Below the pieces are notes generated by a model. The model was not told the DNA's origin, made no database searches, and saw only the letters and a list, made by a program, of their open reading frames with translations. Positions 26,656-37,448 of a stretch of DNA of 46,774 bases are shown here, one piece after another (positions within the stretch are counted from its first letter, which is position 1; the number at the start of each line of letters is the position of its first letter). The position numbers and the translations under genes were made by a program. Origin of the DNA: Candidatus Mediterraneibacter excrementavium (GTDB lineage Bacteria; Bacillota; Clostridia; Lachnospirales; Lachnospiraceae); the NCBI GenBank assembly GCA_019120275.1, contig DWVL01000081.1:1-46774 (forward strand), read 5' to 3'.

Positions 26656-27632
26656 TCTTCTTCATCCTGTTCTTCAAACTTTTTAAACTGCAGCGCGATC
26701 CGGGCGGTGATATTATTGATCACATCATAGCTTGTTCCTTCCATCGTCACGCCGGCCGCACGGACATGCCCTCCGCCTCCGAAGTATCTGGCGATCTCGC
26801 TTACATCCACACGATCCCTGGATCGAAGGCTGACCTTAAATTTCTGAGGACTGACTTCGTGGAGGAAGATTGCCACTTCCACGCCCTTGGTCTGACGCAG
26901 CTGACTGACGATCCCTTCCAGATCCGCCGGTTTCGCCTGGAAGAATTCCAGGGATCTCTGACGGATCACGGAAACGATGCACCGCTTATCCATGATCATC
27001 ATACTCTCAAGAAGCGCGCGGCCCAGGATCTGATTCTGGATGTACGTTTTTTCATAATATGTCTTGTCAATGATCCTGCTGTGATCGATCCCTTTGCGCA
27101 TCAGCTTTGCCGCAATCTCCATCGTTTCCGGTGAAGTGCAGGAATACTGGAACACTCCGGTGTCGTGTGCGATCCCCATGTAGAGCGCCTCGGCTGCACT
27201 GCGGCTGATCTTCTCCTCATCAAGAAGTGTAAAGATCAGTTCGGATGTCGAACTGGCGTCAGGTACAATATAATTGTGATCCGCAAATGCTCCGTTACTG
27301 ATATGGTGGTCAATGCAGGCTGTCTCTTCTGCCTGTTCAAAAAGAACTTTTGAGAAGCCGAGACGCTCTGCATCCCCGCAGTCCAGGCAGATAAAGAGAT
27401 CATAGGCATCGTCCTGGTCCGCCTCATTTCTCACCTCGTCCGTGCCCCGGATCATACGGTACGCTTCCGGTACAGTTTCAAGATAGACATCTGTCTCCAC
27501 AGCCGGGTACTGGTCTTTCAGATAGAGATACAGTCCCATACATGAACCGATGCAGTCTCCGTCCGGACGGACATGTCCGCCCAGAGCCACTCTGTGCTTT
27601 CCTCTCAGTAAGTCTTCCAATATCATTTTCAT
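26652..27632 (-). CDS. nrnA: DHH-family oligoribonuclease / pAp phosphatase
   Basis: Degrades very short RNA oligonucleotides and 3'-phosphoadenosine 5'-phosphate. DHH motifs visible are GGHVRPDGDCIGS, FICLDCGDAERLG, CIDHHISN, and MGIAHDTGVFQYS; the DHHA1 domain ends in GGGGHVRAAGVTM. It is 326 residues, normal for NrnA. It starts one base after the rbfA stop. NrnA in this position (between rbfA and truB) is common in Firmicutes. Confidence 0.92.
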   Translation of the reverse strand: MKMILEDLLRGKHRVALGGHVRPDGDCIGSCMGLYLYLKDQYPAVETDVYLETVPEAYRMIRGTDEVRNEADQDDAYDLFICLDCGDAERLGFSKVLFEQAEETACIDHHISNGAFADHNYIVPDASSTSELIFTLLDEEKISRSAAEALYMGIAHDTGVFQYSCTSPETMEIAAKLMRKGIDHSRIIDKTYYEKTYIQNQILGRALLESMMIMDKRCIVSVIRQRSLEFFQAKPADLEGIVSQLRQTKGVEVAIFLHEVSPQKFKVSLRSRDRVDVSEIARYFGGGGHVRAAGVTMEGTSYDVINNITARIALQFKKFEEQDEEE

Positions 27633-27633
27633 A

Positions 27634-28008
27634 CTAATCCTCAGCTCCGTTATACGAATCCCTGTTTACTTCATCTATCTTCCTGCTGATATTCACTCCA
27701 TATTCAATGGACTGGTCCGCAATAAACCGGATCTCCGGCGTATTGCGCATGTTGACTGTGCGCGCCAGTTCACGGCGGATATATCCTTCCGCGCTCTGCA
27801 GCCCTTTCAGAGTATCCTGCCGTGCCTGTTCATCGCCAAGAACGCTGATATACGCCTTGCATGTCTTCAGATCCGGAGCAACTTCCACAGCCACTACCGA
27901 AGTCATCGGCGCTACTCTCGGATCTTTTATGCCATTGTGAAGGATATTGCTCAGTTCTCTCTGCACTTCAGCGTTGATCCGTGTGTTTTTAATACTGTTT
28001 TTTCTCAT
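27634..28008 (-). CDS. rbfA: Ribosome-binding factor A
   Basis: Assists late maturation of the 30S subunit. It is a single KH-like domain of 124 residues with the typical RINAEVQRELSNILHNGIKDPRV start and LRNTPEIRF-type end (VNMRNTPEIRFIADQSIEYG). ATG 28008 follows AAAGGAG by 6 bases; 17 further codons upstream are open but lack similarity. It lies 31 bases after infB. Confidence 0.96.
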   Translation of the reverse strand: MRKNSIKNTRINAEVQRELSNILHNGIKDPRVAPMTSVVAVEVAPDLKTCKAYISVLGDEQARQDTLKGLQSAEGYIRRELARTVNMRNTPEIRFIADQSIEYGVNISRKIDEVNRDSYNGAED

Positions 28009-28039
28009 TGCCGCTCCTTTATATTCATCTTTGCCAGGC

Positions 28040-30742
28040 TTATTTGCGCTCGATCTCAACCATCTTGTACGCTTCTACCTGGTCGCCTTCTTTAATATCG
28101 TTATAGTTTTCAAATACGAAACCGCATTCGTATCCTGATCTTACTTCCTTCACATCATCCTTGAAACGCTTCAGAGATGCAAGCGGTCCGTCGAATACGA
28201 CGATTCCGTCGCGGATCAGACGACAGGAACAGTTCCGCTCAAAAATTCCATCCTGCACATAGGCGCCTGCGATCGTACCGACTCCGGATGCCTTAAATGT
28301 CTGGCGGACTTCCGCGTGTCCGAGGATCTTCTCCTCAAATACCGGATCCAGCATTCCCTTCATCGCCGCCTCAACATCCTCGATGGCATTGTAGATCACC
28401 CGGTAAAGCCGGATGTCCACGCCTTCACGTTCTGCGATATCTTTTGCTGTCGCATCCGGGCGTACATTGAAGCCGATAATGATCGCATTGGACGCGGAAG
28501 CAAGGATCACATCAGACTCATTGATAGCACCTACACCGCCATGGATCACCTTGATCACAACCTCATCATTGGAAAGCTTCAGAAGGCTCTGCTTCAGTGC
28601 TTCCACTGACCCCTGCACGTCAGCCTTCACAACGATATCCAGCTCTTTTAAGTTGCCTTCCTGGATCTGGCTGAACAGGTCGTCAAGAGACATCCTTGAC
28701 TTTGTCTCATCAAGCAGCTTTACCTTGTTCTGTGCAATAAATGTTTCTGCAAAGCTTCTTGCCTCTTTCTCGTTCTCGCATCCCACAAATACTTCTCCTG
28801 CATTCGGCACTTCGTTCAGGCCGAGGATCTCTACCGGCTGGGACGGTCCGGCTTCCTTGACCCGTCTTCCACGGTCATCCATCATCGCACGCACACGGCC
28901 GTGCGCACTGCCTGCAGCAATCGCATCACCGACATGAAGCGTTCCTTTCTGTACAAGGACCGTAGCCACCGAGCCTTTTCCTTTGTCAAGTTCCGCCTCG
29001 ATAACCAGGCCTCTTGCCGCACGGTTCGGGTTGGCCTTCAGTTCCATTACTTCTGCAGTGAGCAGGATCATCTCCAGCAGTTCCGGGATCCCTTCTTTGG
29101 TATGTGCAGAAACCGGTACGAAGATCGTACTTCCGCCCCAGTCTTCCGGGATCAGTTCATATTCGGTCAGCTCCTGTTTTACACGCTCGATATTTGCGCC
29201 CGGTTTATCGATCTTGTTGATCGCAACAATGATCTCAACACCTGCGGCTTTTGCGTGGTTGATCGCCTCTACAGTCTGCGGCATTACACCGTCATCAGCA
29301 GCAACCACAAGAATAGCGATATCTGTAGAGCTTGCGCCTCTCATTCGCATCGCTGTAAAAGCCTCGTGTCCCGGCGTGTCAAGGAAAGTGATTTTCTCAC
29401 CGTTGATCTCCACCACATAGGCGCCGATATGCTGCGTGATGCCGCCCGCTTCACGGTCCGTGACATTCGTATGGCGGATCGCATCCAGCAGAGAGGTCTT
29501 ACCGTGGTCTACATGGCCCATAACACATACGACCGGAGGCCGTTTGATCATCAGAGTTTCGTCTTCTTCGTCCTCTTTCAGAAGTTCTTCGATCACATCC
29601 ACGACTTCCTCTTTTTCACAGAGCACTTCAAATTCCAGTGCGATCTCTTCCGCAGTATCATAATCGATCTCCTGGTTTACCGTATAGACTTTTCCCTGAA
29701 GGAACAGCTTCTTAATGATCACAGACGGAACGACTTTCATCTTGTCTGCAAGTTCCTGAATTGTCAGGACTTCCGGAATCGTGATCTGCTTGATCTTTTC
29801 TTCCTTCTTTTCCTGCTTCGGCTGCGGCTTTTTCACTTCAGCCGCCTGTTTCTGCTTGCGGCCTTTTCTGCCTTTTCCTTCAAATGCCTCGTCTCTGTAT
29901 TCTTTCTTTTTATTATCTCTCTCTTTATCTTTCGCCTTATTTCTCTGGTTCTTCTGCTGATCCATCATAGACGCGCCCATATCTTCCCTGCGGGAATCTC
30001 TGCGGTCATTTCTTCCGCCCTGGGATCCGGCGCGCTGGTCACGTGCGCCCCTCTCTTGATGTCCGGATCGTTCACCGCCGAAAGAGCGTCCTCTGTTTGT
30101 TCTTTCATCCGCATTCTGACGTACCGGACGCTGTTCCTGTCTCGACTGTCTCTGCTCGGCGCTTCTTGCCTCTGCGTTCGGGCGATTCTCACCGGTCGGA
30201 CGTGCCGGGCGCTCTCCTGCCGGACGTGCCGGACGCTCTCCTGCCGGACGTGCCGGGCGTTCTCCTGCCGGACGTACCGGACGCTCTCCCGCCGGACGTG
30301 CCGGGCGTTCTCCTGCCGGACGTGTCGGGCGCTCTCCTGTTGGACGTGCCGGGCGTTCTCCCGCCGGACGTGCCGGGCGTTCTCCTGCCGGACGTGCCGG
30401 GCGTTCTCCTGCCGGACGTGCCGGGCGCGCCTGCCTCTGCTGCGGACGCGCTCCCTGGATGCGGCTGCTGTTTTTTGAATTCTGCGGACGGATCACAAAT
30501 GCAAGATTTTTCTTCTTCGGCGCCGCATTATCCTTTCCGTCAGCAGGCGCTTCCGTTTTCTCCTCCGCTTTTTTCTCTGTGTGTGCGGAAGACACTTCAC
30601 TCCGGATCGCATCCGCCACACTGTCTTCCACTGTACTCATATGGTTCTTGACTTCTACATTTTTCTTCTGCAGCATCTCCACGAGTTCTTTATTATCAAT
30701 TCCCAGTTCCTTAGCCAGTTCATGTACCCTCATTTTCGTCAT
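28040..30742 (-). CDS. infB: Translation initiation factor IF-2
   Basis: GTPase that places initiator tRNA on the 30S subunit. The 900 residues comprise an N-terminal IF2N helix domain ([17 protein letters not shown]), a long disordered basic linker with ten Arg/Pro/Ala/Gly/Glu octapeptides (30188-30427), a second IF2N domain ([20 protein letters not shown]), the G domain ([25 protein letters not shown]) and C-terminal domains ending near [17 protein letters not shown] 30742 has AAAGGAGG 7 bases upstream; an open stretch of 23 codons before it overlaps ylxQ. It lies 22 bases after ylxQ. Confidence 0.97.
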   Translation of the reverse strand: MTKMRVHELAKELGIDNKELVEMLQKKNVEVKNHMSTVEDSVADAIRSEVSSAHTEKKAEEKTEAPADGKDNAAPKKKNLAFVIRPQNSKNSSRIQGARPQQRQARPARPAGERPARPAGERPARPAGERPARPTGERPTRPAGERPARPAGERPVRPAGERPARPAGERPARPAGERPARPTGENRPNAEARSAEQRQSRQEQRPVRQNADERTNRGRSFGGERSGHQERGARDQRAGSQGGRNDRRDSRREDMGASMMDQQKNQRNKAKDKERDNKKKEYRDEAFEGKGRKGRKQKQAAEVKKPQPKQEKKEEKIKQITIPEVLTIQELADKMKVVPSVIIKKLFLQGKVYTVNQEIDYDTAEEIALEFEVLCEKEEVVDVIEELLKEDEEDETLMIKRPPVVCVMGHVDHGKTSLLDAIRHTNVTDREAGGITQHIGAYVVEINGEKITFLDTPGHEAFTAMRMRGASSTDIAILVVAADDGVMPQTVEAINHAKAAGVEIIVAINKIDKPGANIERVKQELTEYELIPEDWGGSTIFVPVSAHTKEGIPELLEMILLTAEVMELKANPNRAARGLVIEAELDKGKGSVATVLVQKGTLHVGDAIAAGSAHGRVRAMMDDRGRRVKEAGPSQPVEILGLNEVPNAGEVFVGCENEKEARSFAETFIAQNKVKLLDETKSRMSLDDLFSQIQEGNLKELDIVVKADVQGSVEALKQSLLKLSNDEVVIKVIHGGVGAINESDVILASASNAIIIGFNVRPDATAKDIAEREGVDIRLYRVIYNAIEDVEAAMKGMLDPVFEEKILGHAEVRQTFKASGVGTIAGAYVQDGIFERNCSCRLIRDGIVVFDGPLASLKRFKDDVKEVRSGYECGFVFENYNDIKEGDQVEAYKMVEIERK
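30188..30427 (-). repeat. Ten tandem 24-bp repeats inside infB
   Basis: Ten in-frame copies of a 24-base unit encode the octapeptide RPARPAGE, with variants [16 protein letters not shown] and RPVRPAGE. The copies are very similar at the DNA level. They lie in the linker between the two N-terminal domains of IF-2, so copy-number change would keep the frame. Confidence 0.95.
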
Positions 30743-30764
30743 ATAAACTACCTCCTTTATGTAT

Positions 30765-31085
30765 TCAAGACTCGCTCTGACTATTAAGCGCTCTTCGAAT
30801 CCCGTCTGCAAATCCTTCGTCCAATATCACCAGAGATGCACGGAATTCTTTTCCCACTGCATGCCCTAAGGTATCTTTATCTCCGTATACATAAATTGGA
30901 ACTCTGTAAAATTTACACATATCCCGAAATTTCTTCTTTGTATTGTCCGATGCGTCCGATGCGATGATCACAAGTCTGGCCCGGCCGGATTTGACTTCGC
31001 TTTCCGTCATCATCTCGCCGCCTTTGCATCTGCCGGCTTTCATCGCCAGACCGATCAGAGACAGCGCTTTGTCACGTTTATTCAA
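30765..31085 (-). CDS. ylxQ: YlxQ, L7Ae-family RNA-binding protein
   Basis: A 106-residue L7Ae/L30e/Gadd45-fold protein, a family that binds kink-turn [28 protein letters not shown] and [18 protein letters not shown] are the hallmarks. TTG 31085 is chosen: it overlaps the ylxR stop by 8 bases and has AAGGAG 10 bases upstream, and the protein then begins NKRDKALSL as expected. Residues before this are open in frame but lie inside ylxR. The gene is part of nusA-ylxR-ylxQ-infB. Confidence 0.9.
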   Translation of the reverse strand: MNKRDKALSLIGLAMKAGRCKGGEMMTESEVKSGRARLVIIASDASDNTKKKFRDMCKFYRVPIYVYGDKDTLGHAVGKEFRASLVILDEGFADGIRRALNSQSES

Positions 31086-31350
31086 TATCGGCCATCTCCT
31101 TTTCCAGTCTGTCATATACCTCTTCCGGTATCTGCTGTCTGAATGACCGCTCGAACCCCCTGGAACGGACTGCTTTGCGGAAACAGTCTGCGGACCGGCA
31201 GATATAAGCGCCGCGTCCGTTCTTTTTCCCGTCTGCATCTACGAGAAATTCACCGGTCTCCGTCTTCAGTATACGCATCAGTTCTTTCTTTGGTTTCATC
31301 TCACCGCATCCCACGCACTTTCTCATAGGGATTTTCTTTTTTACTGCCAA
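31078..31350 (-). CDS. ylxR: YlxR (DUF448) RNA-binding protein
   Basis: A 90-residue protein with MRKCVGCGEMKPKKELMRI, FLVDADGKKNGRGAYIC and SADCFRKA, the DUF448 pattern with paired cysteines. The family in Bacillus has been linked to RNase P modulation. It sits between nusA and ylxQ and overlaps ylxQ by 8 bases. Confidence 0.94.
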   Translation of the reverse strand: MAVKKKIPMRKCVGCGEMKPKKELMRILKTETGEFLVDADGKKNGRGAYICRSADCFRKAVRSRGFERSFRQQIPEEVYDRLEKEMADIE

Positions 31351-31367
31351 ATAATCCTCTCCTTCAG

Positions 31368-32576
31368 TCAGATGTTGCTTTCATCGCTGCCGTCATCATA
31401 GCTGTCGCTGTAGTTTTCATCGTACTCGTCGTAATACTCATCCTCATACGCTTCATCATACTCATCATCATAATCTCCGGTGTAGCCTTCCTCGCTGGTA
31501 ATGCCGAGCTGCTCCATATAATTTTCCGGAAGATCGCCGGCTTCGATCGCCTGTGTCTCGCTCTTGATGTCGATCTTGTATCCGGTCAGTCTTGCGGCAA
31601 GCCGGGCATTCTGCCCCTCTTTGCCGATCGCCAGTGAAAGCTGATAATCCGGAACGATCACATTGGCGATCTTTTCTTCCGGATCCGCCATAACAGAAAT
31701 AACCTTGGCCGGGCTCAGCGCATTTTCGATCAGCAGCGCCGGGTTCTCATCCCAGTTGATGATATCGATCTTTTCCCCGCGGAGTTCCTGAACGACTGCG
31801 TTAACTCTGGCACCGTTCAGACCTACACATGCTCCTACCGGATCTACATTCGGATCATTGGACCATACCGCCATCTTCGTACGGGATCCCGCTTCGCGGG
31901 CAATGCTTTTAATCTCTACTGTGCCGTCACGCACCTCGGCCACCTCAGCTTCAAAAAGCCTCTTCACCAGCTCCGGGTGGGTTCTTGATACAAGGATCTT
32001 CGGTCCCCGGGGTGTGTTCTTCACTTCTACAACGTAAAGTTTAATGCGGTCCGTAGGCTTGAATACCTCGCCTTTGACCTGTTCGTTTTCTGTCAGCATG
32101 GCATCAGCTCTTCCAAGATTAATGCTGATATTCTTTCCTACATAGCGCTGGACAATACCGGTAACGATATCCTTTTCCTTCTCAAAATACTGATCAAATA
32201 CAACTTTTCGTTCTTCCTCGCGGATCTTCTGAAGAATAAGATTTTTCGCATTCTGGGTTGCAATGCGTCCGAACTCTTTTGACTGTACGGGGATCTGCGC
32301 CACATCGCCGATCTGAAGCGACGGGTCGATCTTTTCCGCATCTTCCAGAGTGATCTCCATTGCCGGGTCTTCCACTTCCTCAACAACCTTCTTCTCGGCA
32401 AAAACCGAATAATCACAGGTCTCACGATCCATGATGACCTTGATATTCTCCGCGGTCCCAAAATGATTCTTGCAGGCGCTGAGCAGTGAATTTTCAATCG
32501 CGTCCATCATTACGTCCCTGCTGATGTTTTTCTCCTTTTCAAGAATTGTCAACGCTTCCATTAACTCTGTGTTCAT
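31368..32576 (-). CDS. nusA: Transcription termination/antitermination protein NusA
   Basis: Binds RNA polymerase and modulates pausing. It has the N-terminal polymerase-binding domain ([21 protein letters not shown]), an S1 domain (about 135-200) and two KH domains ([29 protein letters not shown] and [21 protein letters not shown]). The last 40 or so residues are extremely acidic and Tyr-rich ([15 protein letters not shown] and similar). It follows rimP by 23 bases, the standard order. Confidence 0.96.
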   Translation of the reverse strand: MNTELMEALTILEKEKNISRDVMMDAIENSLLSACKNHFGTAENIKVIMDRETCDYSVFAEKKVVEEVEDPAMEITLEDAEKIDPSLQIGDVAQIPVQSKEFGRIATQNAKNLILQKIREEERKVVFDQYFEKEKDIVTGIVQRYVGKNISINLGRADAMLTENEQVKGEVFKPTDRIKLYVVEVKNTPRGPKILVSRTHPELVKRLFEAEVAEVRDGTVEIKSIAREAGSRTKMAVWSNDPNVDPVGACVGLNGARVNAVVQELRGEKIDIINWDENPALLIENALSPAKVISVMADPEEKIANVIVPDYQLSLAIGKEGQNARLAARLTGYKIDIKSETQAIEAGDLPENYMEQLGITSEEGYTGDYDDEYDEAYEDEYYDEYDENYSDSYDDGSDESNI

Positions 32577-32599
32577 TTCCTGTTTCCTCCTGATAATAT

Positions 32600-33067
32600 T
32601 TAAAAATCCAGAGCCAGACGTATCAGTGCGATATCGCTGCGCTCAAAAGTCTGTTCTGTTTCGTCTTCATATGTGATCGTCACAGTACTGTCATCGTACG
32701 CTTTCAGCAGACCGACAAATTCTTTCTGGCGATTCACGGCCCTGTAAGTCCGGATCTCCACTTCCATGCCTATGCTCCTGGCAAAATCCTTTTCCTTTTT
32801 CAGCGGTCTGCCCAGTCCCGGCGAACTGACTTCAAACACATAGGTATCTTCAATATAATCTTTCTCATCCAGGATATCTGAAAATTTCCTGCTGACTGCC
32901 TCGCAGTCATCTACCGTGATCCCTCCGGGTTTATCGATATACGCCCGCAGATACCAGGTACCGCCTTCCTTCACATACTCAACATCCACAAGCTCAAACC
33001 CGAATCCACTGACTACCGGCTCTATGAGCTTTTCTGTCGTCTGTTCATATTCCTCTCTTCTGGACAC
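32600..33067 (-). CDS. rimP: Ribosome maturation factor RimP
   Basis: Needed for 30S maturation. The 155-residue protein has EPVVSGFGFELVDVEYVKEGGTWYLRAYIDK, GITVDDCEAVSRKFSDILDE and YVFEVSSPGLGRPLKKEKDF, all typical. GTG 33067 is chosen: AAAGGAAG lies 6 bases upstream and the length matches the family. The frame is open for 30 codons before it, covering a strong leader hairpin, which is unlikely to be coding. First gene of the operon that ends with ribF. Confidence 0.94.
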   Translation of the reverse strand: MSRREEYEQTTEKLIEPVVSGFGFELVDVEYVKEGGTWYLRAYIDKPGGITVDDCEAVSRKFSDILDEKDYIEDTYVFEVSSPGLGRPLKKEKDFARSIGMEVEIRTYRAVNRQKEFVGLLKAYDDSTVTITYEDETEQTFERSDIALIRLALDF

Positions 33068-33117
33068 TTTATACTTCCTTTCTGCAGTTACGGCTGTCGT
33101 AAAATTCTGCACCAACA

Positions 33118-33147
33118 AAGAAGAGTGAACTTTCGTCCACTCTTCTG
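33118..33147 (-). promoter_or_regulatory. Leader hairpin of the rimP-nusA-infB operon
   Basis: On the minus strand GAAGAGTGGAC and GTTCACTCTTC pair over 11 positions (one G-U) around a GAAA tetraloop. It begins about 20 bases after the predicted transcription start. It lacks a proper T-run, so it is not a clear terminator; it may protect the 5' end or bind a regulator. Confidence 0.6.
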
Positions 33148-33173
33148 CCGGATCCATTATGTAACTGTTAAGT

Positions 33174-33202
33174 AGTATAGCACCAGCTTATGGTAATTGC
33201 AA
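33174..33202 (-). promoter_or_regulatory. Sigma-A promoter for rimP operon
   Basis: Minus-strand TTGCAA (33197-33202), 17-base spacer ending in TGC, and TATACT (33174-33179). It lies just after the parC stop and gives a leader of about 100 bases. Confidence 0.82.
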
Positions 33203-33224
33203 GGCTTTATTTTGAAAAAGGCGT

Positions 33225-35471
33225 TTATCCGCGGTATTTTGTGCCTGTTCCGTCGCGTTTTGCCTGTTTCAGACGGTTCAGCGTTACTTCTTTATCATCG
33301 TTATACCGGATCCTGGTCTCCGTTCCTTCTTCAAACAGCCACACATGTTCCAGTTCATCTTTCTTCTGAAGGCGGATCCCCCGGACACCCACGGCCCCTT
33401 TTTTCTTGACCGGAATCTCTGTTGCCGGAAAACGAAGGAAATAGCCGTTCTTTGTCTGCAGTACCACATTCTGACTGTCATTGACGACTTTTACTTCCAC
33501 AAGCACATCTTCATCCTGGAGTTTGGTAGCTGCGATGGTGCGTTTGGTCACCTGGAATTCCGTTCCTTCTACTTTTTTAACCATTCCTCCGGATGTTGCA
33601 AACAGCAGATGCGAAAATCTCATCTGTTCCGAGTCGCAGACCATGACGATCTGCTCACTGGACGTATCATAATTGCTGATATTGTCAAGCGGCGTACCTT
33701 TATCACGGAATTTGCCGTAGGGGACATCCAGGACTTTGACCTGATGCATCTTGCCGCTGTCGGTAAAGACGCAGAGCCTTCCGGTATTCATACAGTGCAC
33801 GACATACCGGTTCTCGCTGTCAGCAGCTTCCCTGTTCCTCTCATATACAGAAGTATCCACCGTTCTCGCATATCCGAAGCGATCCATCAGGAAGACGACT
33901 TCCTGTTCCTCGATCTTATTCTCTTCAAACACTGCTTCCTCTGCATTCTCGATCACAGTACGGCGCTTCCGCCCGTATTCTTTCTTGTAAGAATCCAGTT
34001 CCTCCATGATCACACCTGCCATAGAGTCGTAATTGTTCAGGATATCTTCATACCTGTCGATATTTTTCAGAGTCTGTTCATGCTCTGCACGCAGTGCCTC
34101 GATCTCCAGGCCGATCAGCCGGTACAGGCGCATCTCCAGGATCGCTGTGGCCTGCCGTTCGGTAAAACGCAGCAACGCCGCCATTTTTTTAGAAATATTC
34201 GATTTGAATTTAATATTGTCAGTAACCCCGTTTACCAGACATGCACGGGCATCTTTAACAGACTTGCTCCCGCGGAGGATCTCGATCACAAGATCGATCA
34301 CATCGCACGCTTTGATCAGGCCTTCCTGCACTTCGCTCTTCTCCCGTTCTTTTGTCAGGAGCGTCTGATATTTTCTCGTAGCAAGTTCAAACTGGAAGTC
34401 CACATGATGCTCAATGATTTTTTTGAGTCCGAGCGTCTCCGGCCTGCCGTCAGCCACCGCAAGCATATTGACGCCGAATGTATCTTCGAGACGGGTCTTC
34501 TTGTAAAGCATGTTTTTCAGGTTTTCCACATCCGCCCCTCGTTTCAGTTCCAGGACGATGCGGATCCCTTCCTTGGAGGACTGATTTGAAATATCCACGA
34601 TATCCGTAGTCTTTTTCGTCTCCACCAGAGAAGCCACATCATTGAGGAACTTACTGATGCCGGTGCCGATCATGGTATAGGGGATCTCGCTGATCACCAG
34701 CTGCTTCTTCCCGCCTTTCAGCTCTTCGACTTCCACTTTGCCACGGATCCTGATCTTTCCCTGGCCGGTCTCATAGATCTCAGGAAGATCGTCTTTATTG
34801 ACCACGATCCCTCCCGTCGGGAAATCAGGACCTTTGATATATTTCATCAGCTGCCGGGTGCTGATGGCGTCATTTTTCATATAGGCTTTGACCGCATCGA
34901 TCACTTCCGCCAGATTATGCGTGGGAATGCTCGTCGCCATGCCCACCGCGATCCCTTCCGCGCCATTGACGAGCAGATTCGGGACGCGTACCGGCAGTAC
35001 GAGCGGTTCTTTTTCTGTTTCATCAAAATTGGGGCCAAAATCGATCACATTTTTGTCCAGGTCTGCCAGACACACTTCCTGCGTAAATTTCGTGAGCCTT
35101 GCCTCTGTATAACGCATGGCCGCAGCCCCGTCCCCCTCGATCGAACCAAAGTTTCCATGTCCGTCTACCAGGATCTGCCCTTTCTTGAAATCCTGAGCCA
35201 TCACGACCAGCGCCTCATAAATGGAGCTGTCGCCGTGCGGATGATATTTACCCATCGTATCGCCCACGATCCTCGCGCACTTTCTGTACGGCCGGTCCCA
35301 GCGGATGCCCAGTTCATGCATATCATAGAGGGTACGCCGCTGTACAGGCTTCAGTCCGTCGCGCACATCCGGAAGAGCTCTGGATATGATAACGCTCATG
35401 GCATAATCAATATATGATTTCTTCATGAGATCGGAATATTCCGTCCTTATGATCTGTGTCTCACTGTTCAT
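33225..35471 (-). CDS. parC: DNA topoisomerase IV subunit A-like (type IIA topoisomerase)
   Basis: Breakage-reunion subunit that passes one duplex through another. The 748 residues have [28 protein letters not shown] (quinolone-resistance region with the usual Ser and acidic residue), the catalytic Tyr in RYTEARL and a beta-pinwheel C-terminal domain. The C-terminal domain has no clear GyrA box of the QRRGGKG kind, only a [13 protein letters not shown] blade, which favours ParC. A GyrA-type name cannot be excluded. GGAG precedes the ATG, 26 bases after parE. Confidence 0.85.
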   Translation of the reverse strand: MNSETQIIRTEYSDLMKKSYIDYAMSVIISRALPDVRDGLKPVQRRTLYDMHELGIRWDRPYRKCARIVGDTMGKYHPHGDSSIYEALVVMAQDFKKGQILVDGHGNFGSIEGDGAAAMRYTEARLTKFTQEVCLADLDKNVIDFGPNFDETEKEPLVLPVRVPNLLVNGAEGIAVGMATSIPTHNLAEVIDAVKAYMKNDAISTRQLMKYIKGPDFPTGGIVVNKDDLPEIYETGQGKIRIRGKVEVEELKGGKKQLVISEIPYTMIGTGISKFLNDVASLVETKKTTDIVDISNQSSKEGIRIVLELKRGADVENLKNMLYKKTRLEDTFGVNMLAVADGRPETLGLKKIIEHHVDFQFELATRKYQTLLTKEREKSEVQEGLIKACDVIDLVIEILRGSKSVKDARACLVNGVTDNIKFKSNISKKMAALLRFTERQATAILEMRLYRLIGLEIEALRAEHEQTLKNIDRYEDILNNYDSMAGVIMEELDSYKKEYGRKRRTVIENAEEAVFEENKIEEQEVVFLMDRFGYARTVDTSVYERNREAADSENRYVVHCMNTGRLCVFTDSGKMHQVKVLDVPYGKFRDKGTPLDNISNYDTSSEQIVMVCDSEQMRFSHLLFATSGGMVKKVEGTEFQVTKRTIAATKLQDEDVLVEVKVVNDSQNVVLQTKNGYFLRFPATEIPVKKKGAVGVRGIRLQKKDELEHVWLFEEGTETRIRYNDDKEVTLNRLKQAKRDGTGTKYRG

Positions 35472-35497
35472 TCTCTCTCTCCTTCATCCTGTGCACT

Positions 35498-37420
35498 TCA
35501 GACATCCAGTTCCGCCTCTGTCGCATTTTCATAGATAAACGCGCGACGCGGCGGAACTTCAGTGCCCATGAGCATTTCCGTCACACTGGACGCCATCCTT
35601 GCATCTTCGATCTCTACCAGTTTCAGAAGCCGCCGCTCCGGATCCAGCGTCGTCTCCCAAAGCTGTTCGGCGTCCATCTCACCCAGACCTTTATACCTCT
35701 GAAGAGTAAAGGAGCCGCTGTGTGTCTTCCGGTAACGCTCCAGCGCCTTATCGTCATAGAGATATTCTTCTTCCCCGTTCTTCGGCATGGCTTTGTAAAG
35801 GGGCGGCATAGCGATATATACATGTCCTTCATAGATCAGTTCAGGCATAAACCGATAGAACAGCGTCAGGAGCAGAGTAGAAATATGCGCCCCGTCCACA
35901 TCCGCATCCGCCATAATGATGATCTTGTCGTACCGGAGTTTAGAGATATCGAAATCATTACCGTAACCTTCCGAAAATCCGCATCCGAATGCATTGATCA
36001 TGGTCTTGATCTCTGCATTGGCAAGGATTTTATCAATGCTTGCCTTCTCCACATTCAGGATCTTGCCGCGGATCGGCAGGATTGCCTGATAGTTCCGGTC
36101 ACGCGCTGTCTTTGCCGAGCCGCCGGCAGAATCTCCCTCCACGATGAAGATCTCGCATTTCTTCGGATCCCTGCTCTCGCAGTTCGCCAGTTTCCCGTTG
36201 CTGTCAAACGAATATTTCTGTTTCGTCAGTAGATTCGTCTTTGCCTTTTCTTCGGTCTTACGGATCTTCGCGGCTTTCTCCGCACTGGAGAGCACGGTTT
36301 TCAGCGTATCCAGATTACGGTCAAAATAGCGGACGATCTCATCGCCGGCCACCTTGCTGACTGCCTTCGCCGCATCCGGATTGTCCAGCTTGGTTTTCGT
36401 CTGTCCTTCAAACCGCGGATCCGGGTGCTTGATGGAAATGATCGCAGTCATTCCATTGCGGATATCCGCACCCGTGAAATTCGCGTCCTTTTCTTTCAGG
36501 ATGCCAAGCTCTCTGGCGTACTGATTCATGACTGTCGTAAATGTCGTCTTAAATCCGGTCAGATGTGTACCGCCCTCGGCATTATAAATGTTATTGCAGA
36601 ATCCGAGCACGTTTTCATGGAATTCATTCACATACTGAAATGCAGCCTCCACCTCGATCCCGTCGGCTGACCCTTTGAAATAAACCGGATCGTGCAGCGT
36701 ATCTTTCTTCCTGTTCAGGTCTCTGATAAAACCCAGGATCCCTTCCGGTTCATGATATTCGATATGCTCCGTCTCTTCCGGCCGTTTATCATCAAAAATA
36801 ATCTTCAGTTCCGGGTTCAGGTATGCGGTTTCATGGAGACGGCTCTTCACTTCTTCCGCACGGAACCGTGTTTTCTCAAAGATCGTATCATCGGGAAGGA
36901 AATTGATCTCTGTCCCGGTCTTTTTCGTCTTTCCAATGGTTGGCAGAAGACCGTTTTCCAGTTCGATCACAGGGATCCCCTTCTCATACCGGTCGTGATG
37001 GATATATCCATCTCTGCTGATCTTCACATCCATGTATGAGGAAAGAGCGTTTACGACCGAAGAACCCACGCCGTGAAGTCCGCCGCTGGTCTTATATGCG
37101 GAGTCGTCAAATTTACCGCCGGCATGAAGTGTGGTAAACACCAGCCTGGCTGCTGATTCACCCTTCTCGTGCATTCCGACGGGCACACCCCGTCCGTTGT
37201 CTGAAACCGTTGCGGACCCGTCCTTTTCAAGGGTTACATGGATCTCTGAACAGTATCCGGCCAGATGTTCATCGACCGCATTGTCCACGATCTCATAGAT
37301 CAGGTGATTCAGTCCTTTTGTGGAAACACTTCCGATATACATTCCGGGGCGTTTCCGGACAGCTTCCAGACCTTCCAGCACGGTAATACTGCCGGCATCA
37401 TATGTATTGTTAACTGCCAT
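35498..37420 (-). CDS. parE: DNA topoisomerase IV subunit B-like (type IIA topoisomerase ATPase)
   Basis: ATPase subunit partner of the downstream gene. GHKL motifs are EIVDNAVDEHLAGYC, DNGRGVPVGMH and GGLHGVGSSVVNALS; the TOPRIM domain has EGDSAGGSAK and ADADVDGAHI; the end has QRYKGLGEMDAEQLW. The IGKTKKTGTEINF stretch resembles ParE more than GyrB. ATG 37420 is used, with AAAGGAG 7 bases upstream; an ATG six bases earlier lies too close to that site. About 640 residues, normal. The promoter and a palindrome lie directly upstream. Confidence 0.85.
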   Translation of the reverse strand: MAVNNTYDAGSITVLEGLEAVRKRPGMYIGSVSTKGLNHLIYEIVDNAVDEHLAGYCSEIHVTLEKDGSATVSDNGRGVPVGMHEKGESAARLVFTTLHAGGKFDDSAYKTSGGLHGVGSSVVNALSSYMDVKISRDGYIHHDRYEKGIPVIELENGLLPTIGKTKKTGTEINFLPDDTIFEKTRFRAEEVKSRLHETAYLNPELKIIFDDKRPEETEHIEYHEPEGILGFIRDLNRKKDTLHDPVYFKGSADGIEVEAAFQYVNEFHENVLGFCNNIYNAEGGTHLTGFKTTFTTVMNQYARELGILKEKDANFTGADIRNGMTAIISIKHPDPRFEGQTKTKLDNPDAAKAVSKVAGDEIVRYFDRNLDTLKTVLSSAEKAAKIRKTEEKAKTNLLTKQKYSFDSNGKLANCESRDPKKCEIFIVEGDSAGGSAKTARDRNYQAILPIRGKILNVEKASIDKILANAEIKTMINAFGCGFSEGYGNDFDISKLRYDKIIIMADADVDGAHISTLLLTLFYRFMPELIYEGHVYIAMPPLYKAMPKNGEEEYLYDDKALERYRKTHSGSFTLQRYKGLGEMDAEQLWETTLDPERRLLKLVEIEDARMASSVTEMLMGTEVPPRRAFIYENATEAELDV

Positions 37421-37448
37421 ATGCATTCTCCTTTTCGTTCATCTGCGC

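Noticed and set aside
28901-30478. 525-codon plus-strand open frame with Arg/Cys-rich repeats
   Set aside because: It is the reverse of infB; its repeats mirror the 24-bp units of the IF-2 linker. No ribosome site or family similarity.
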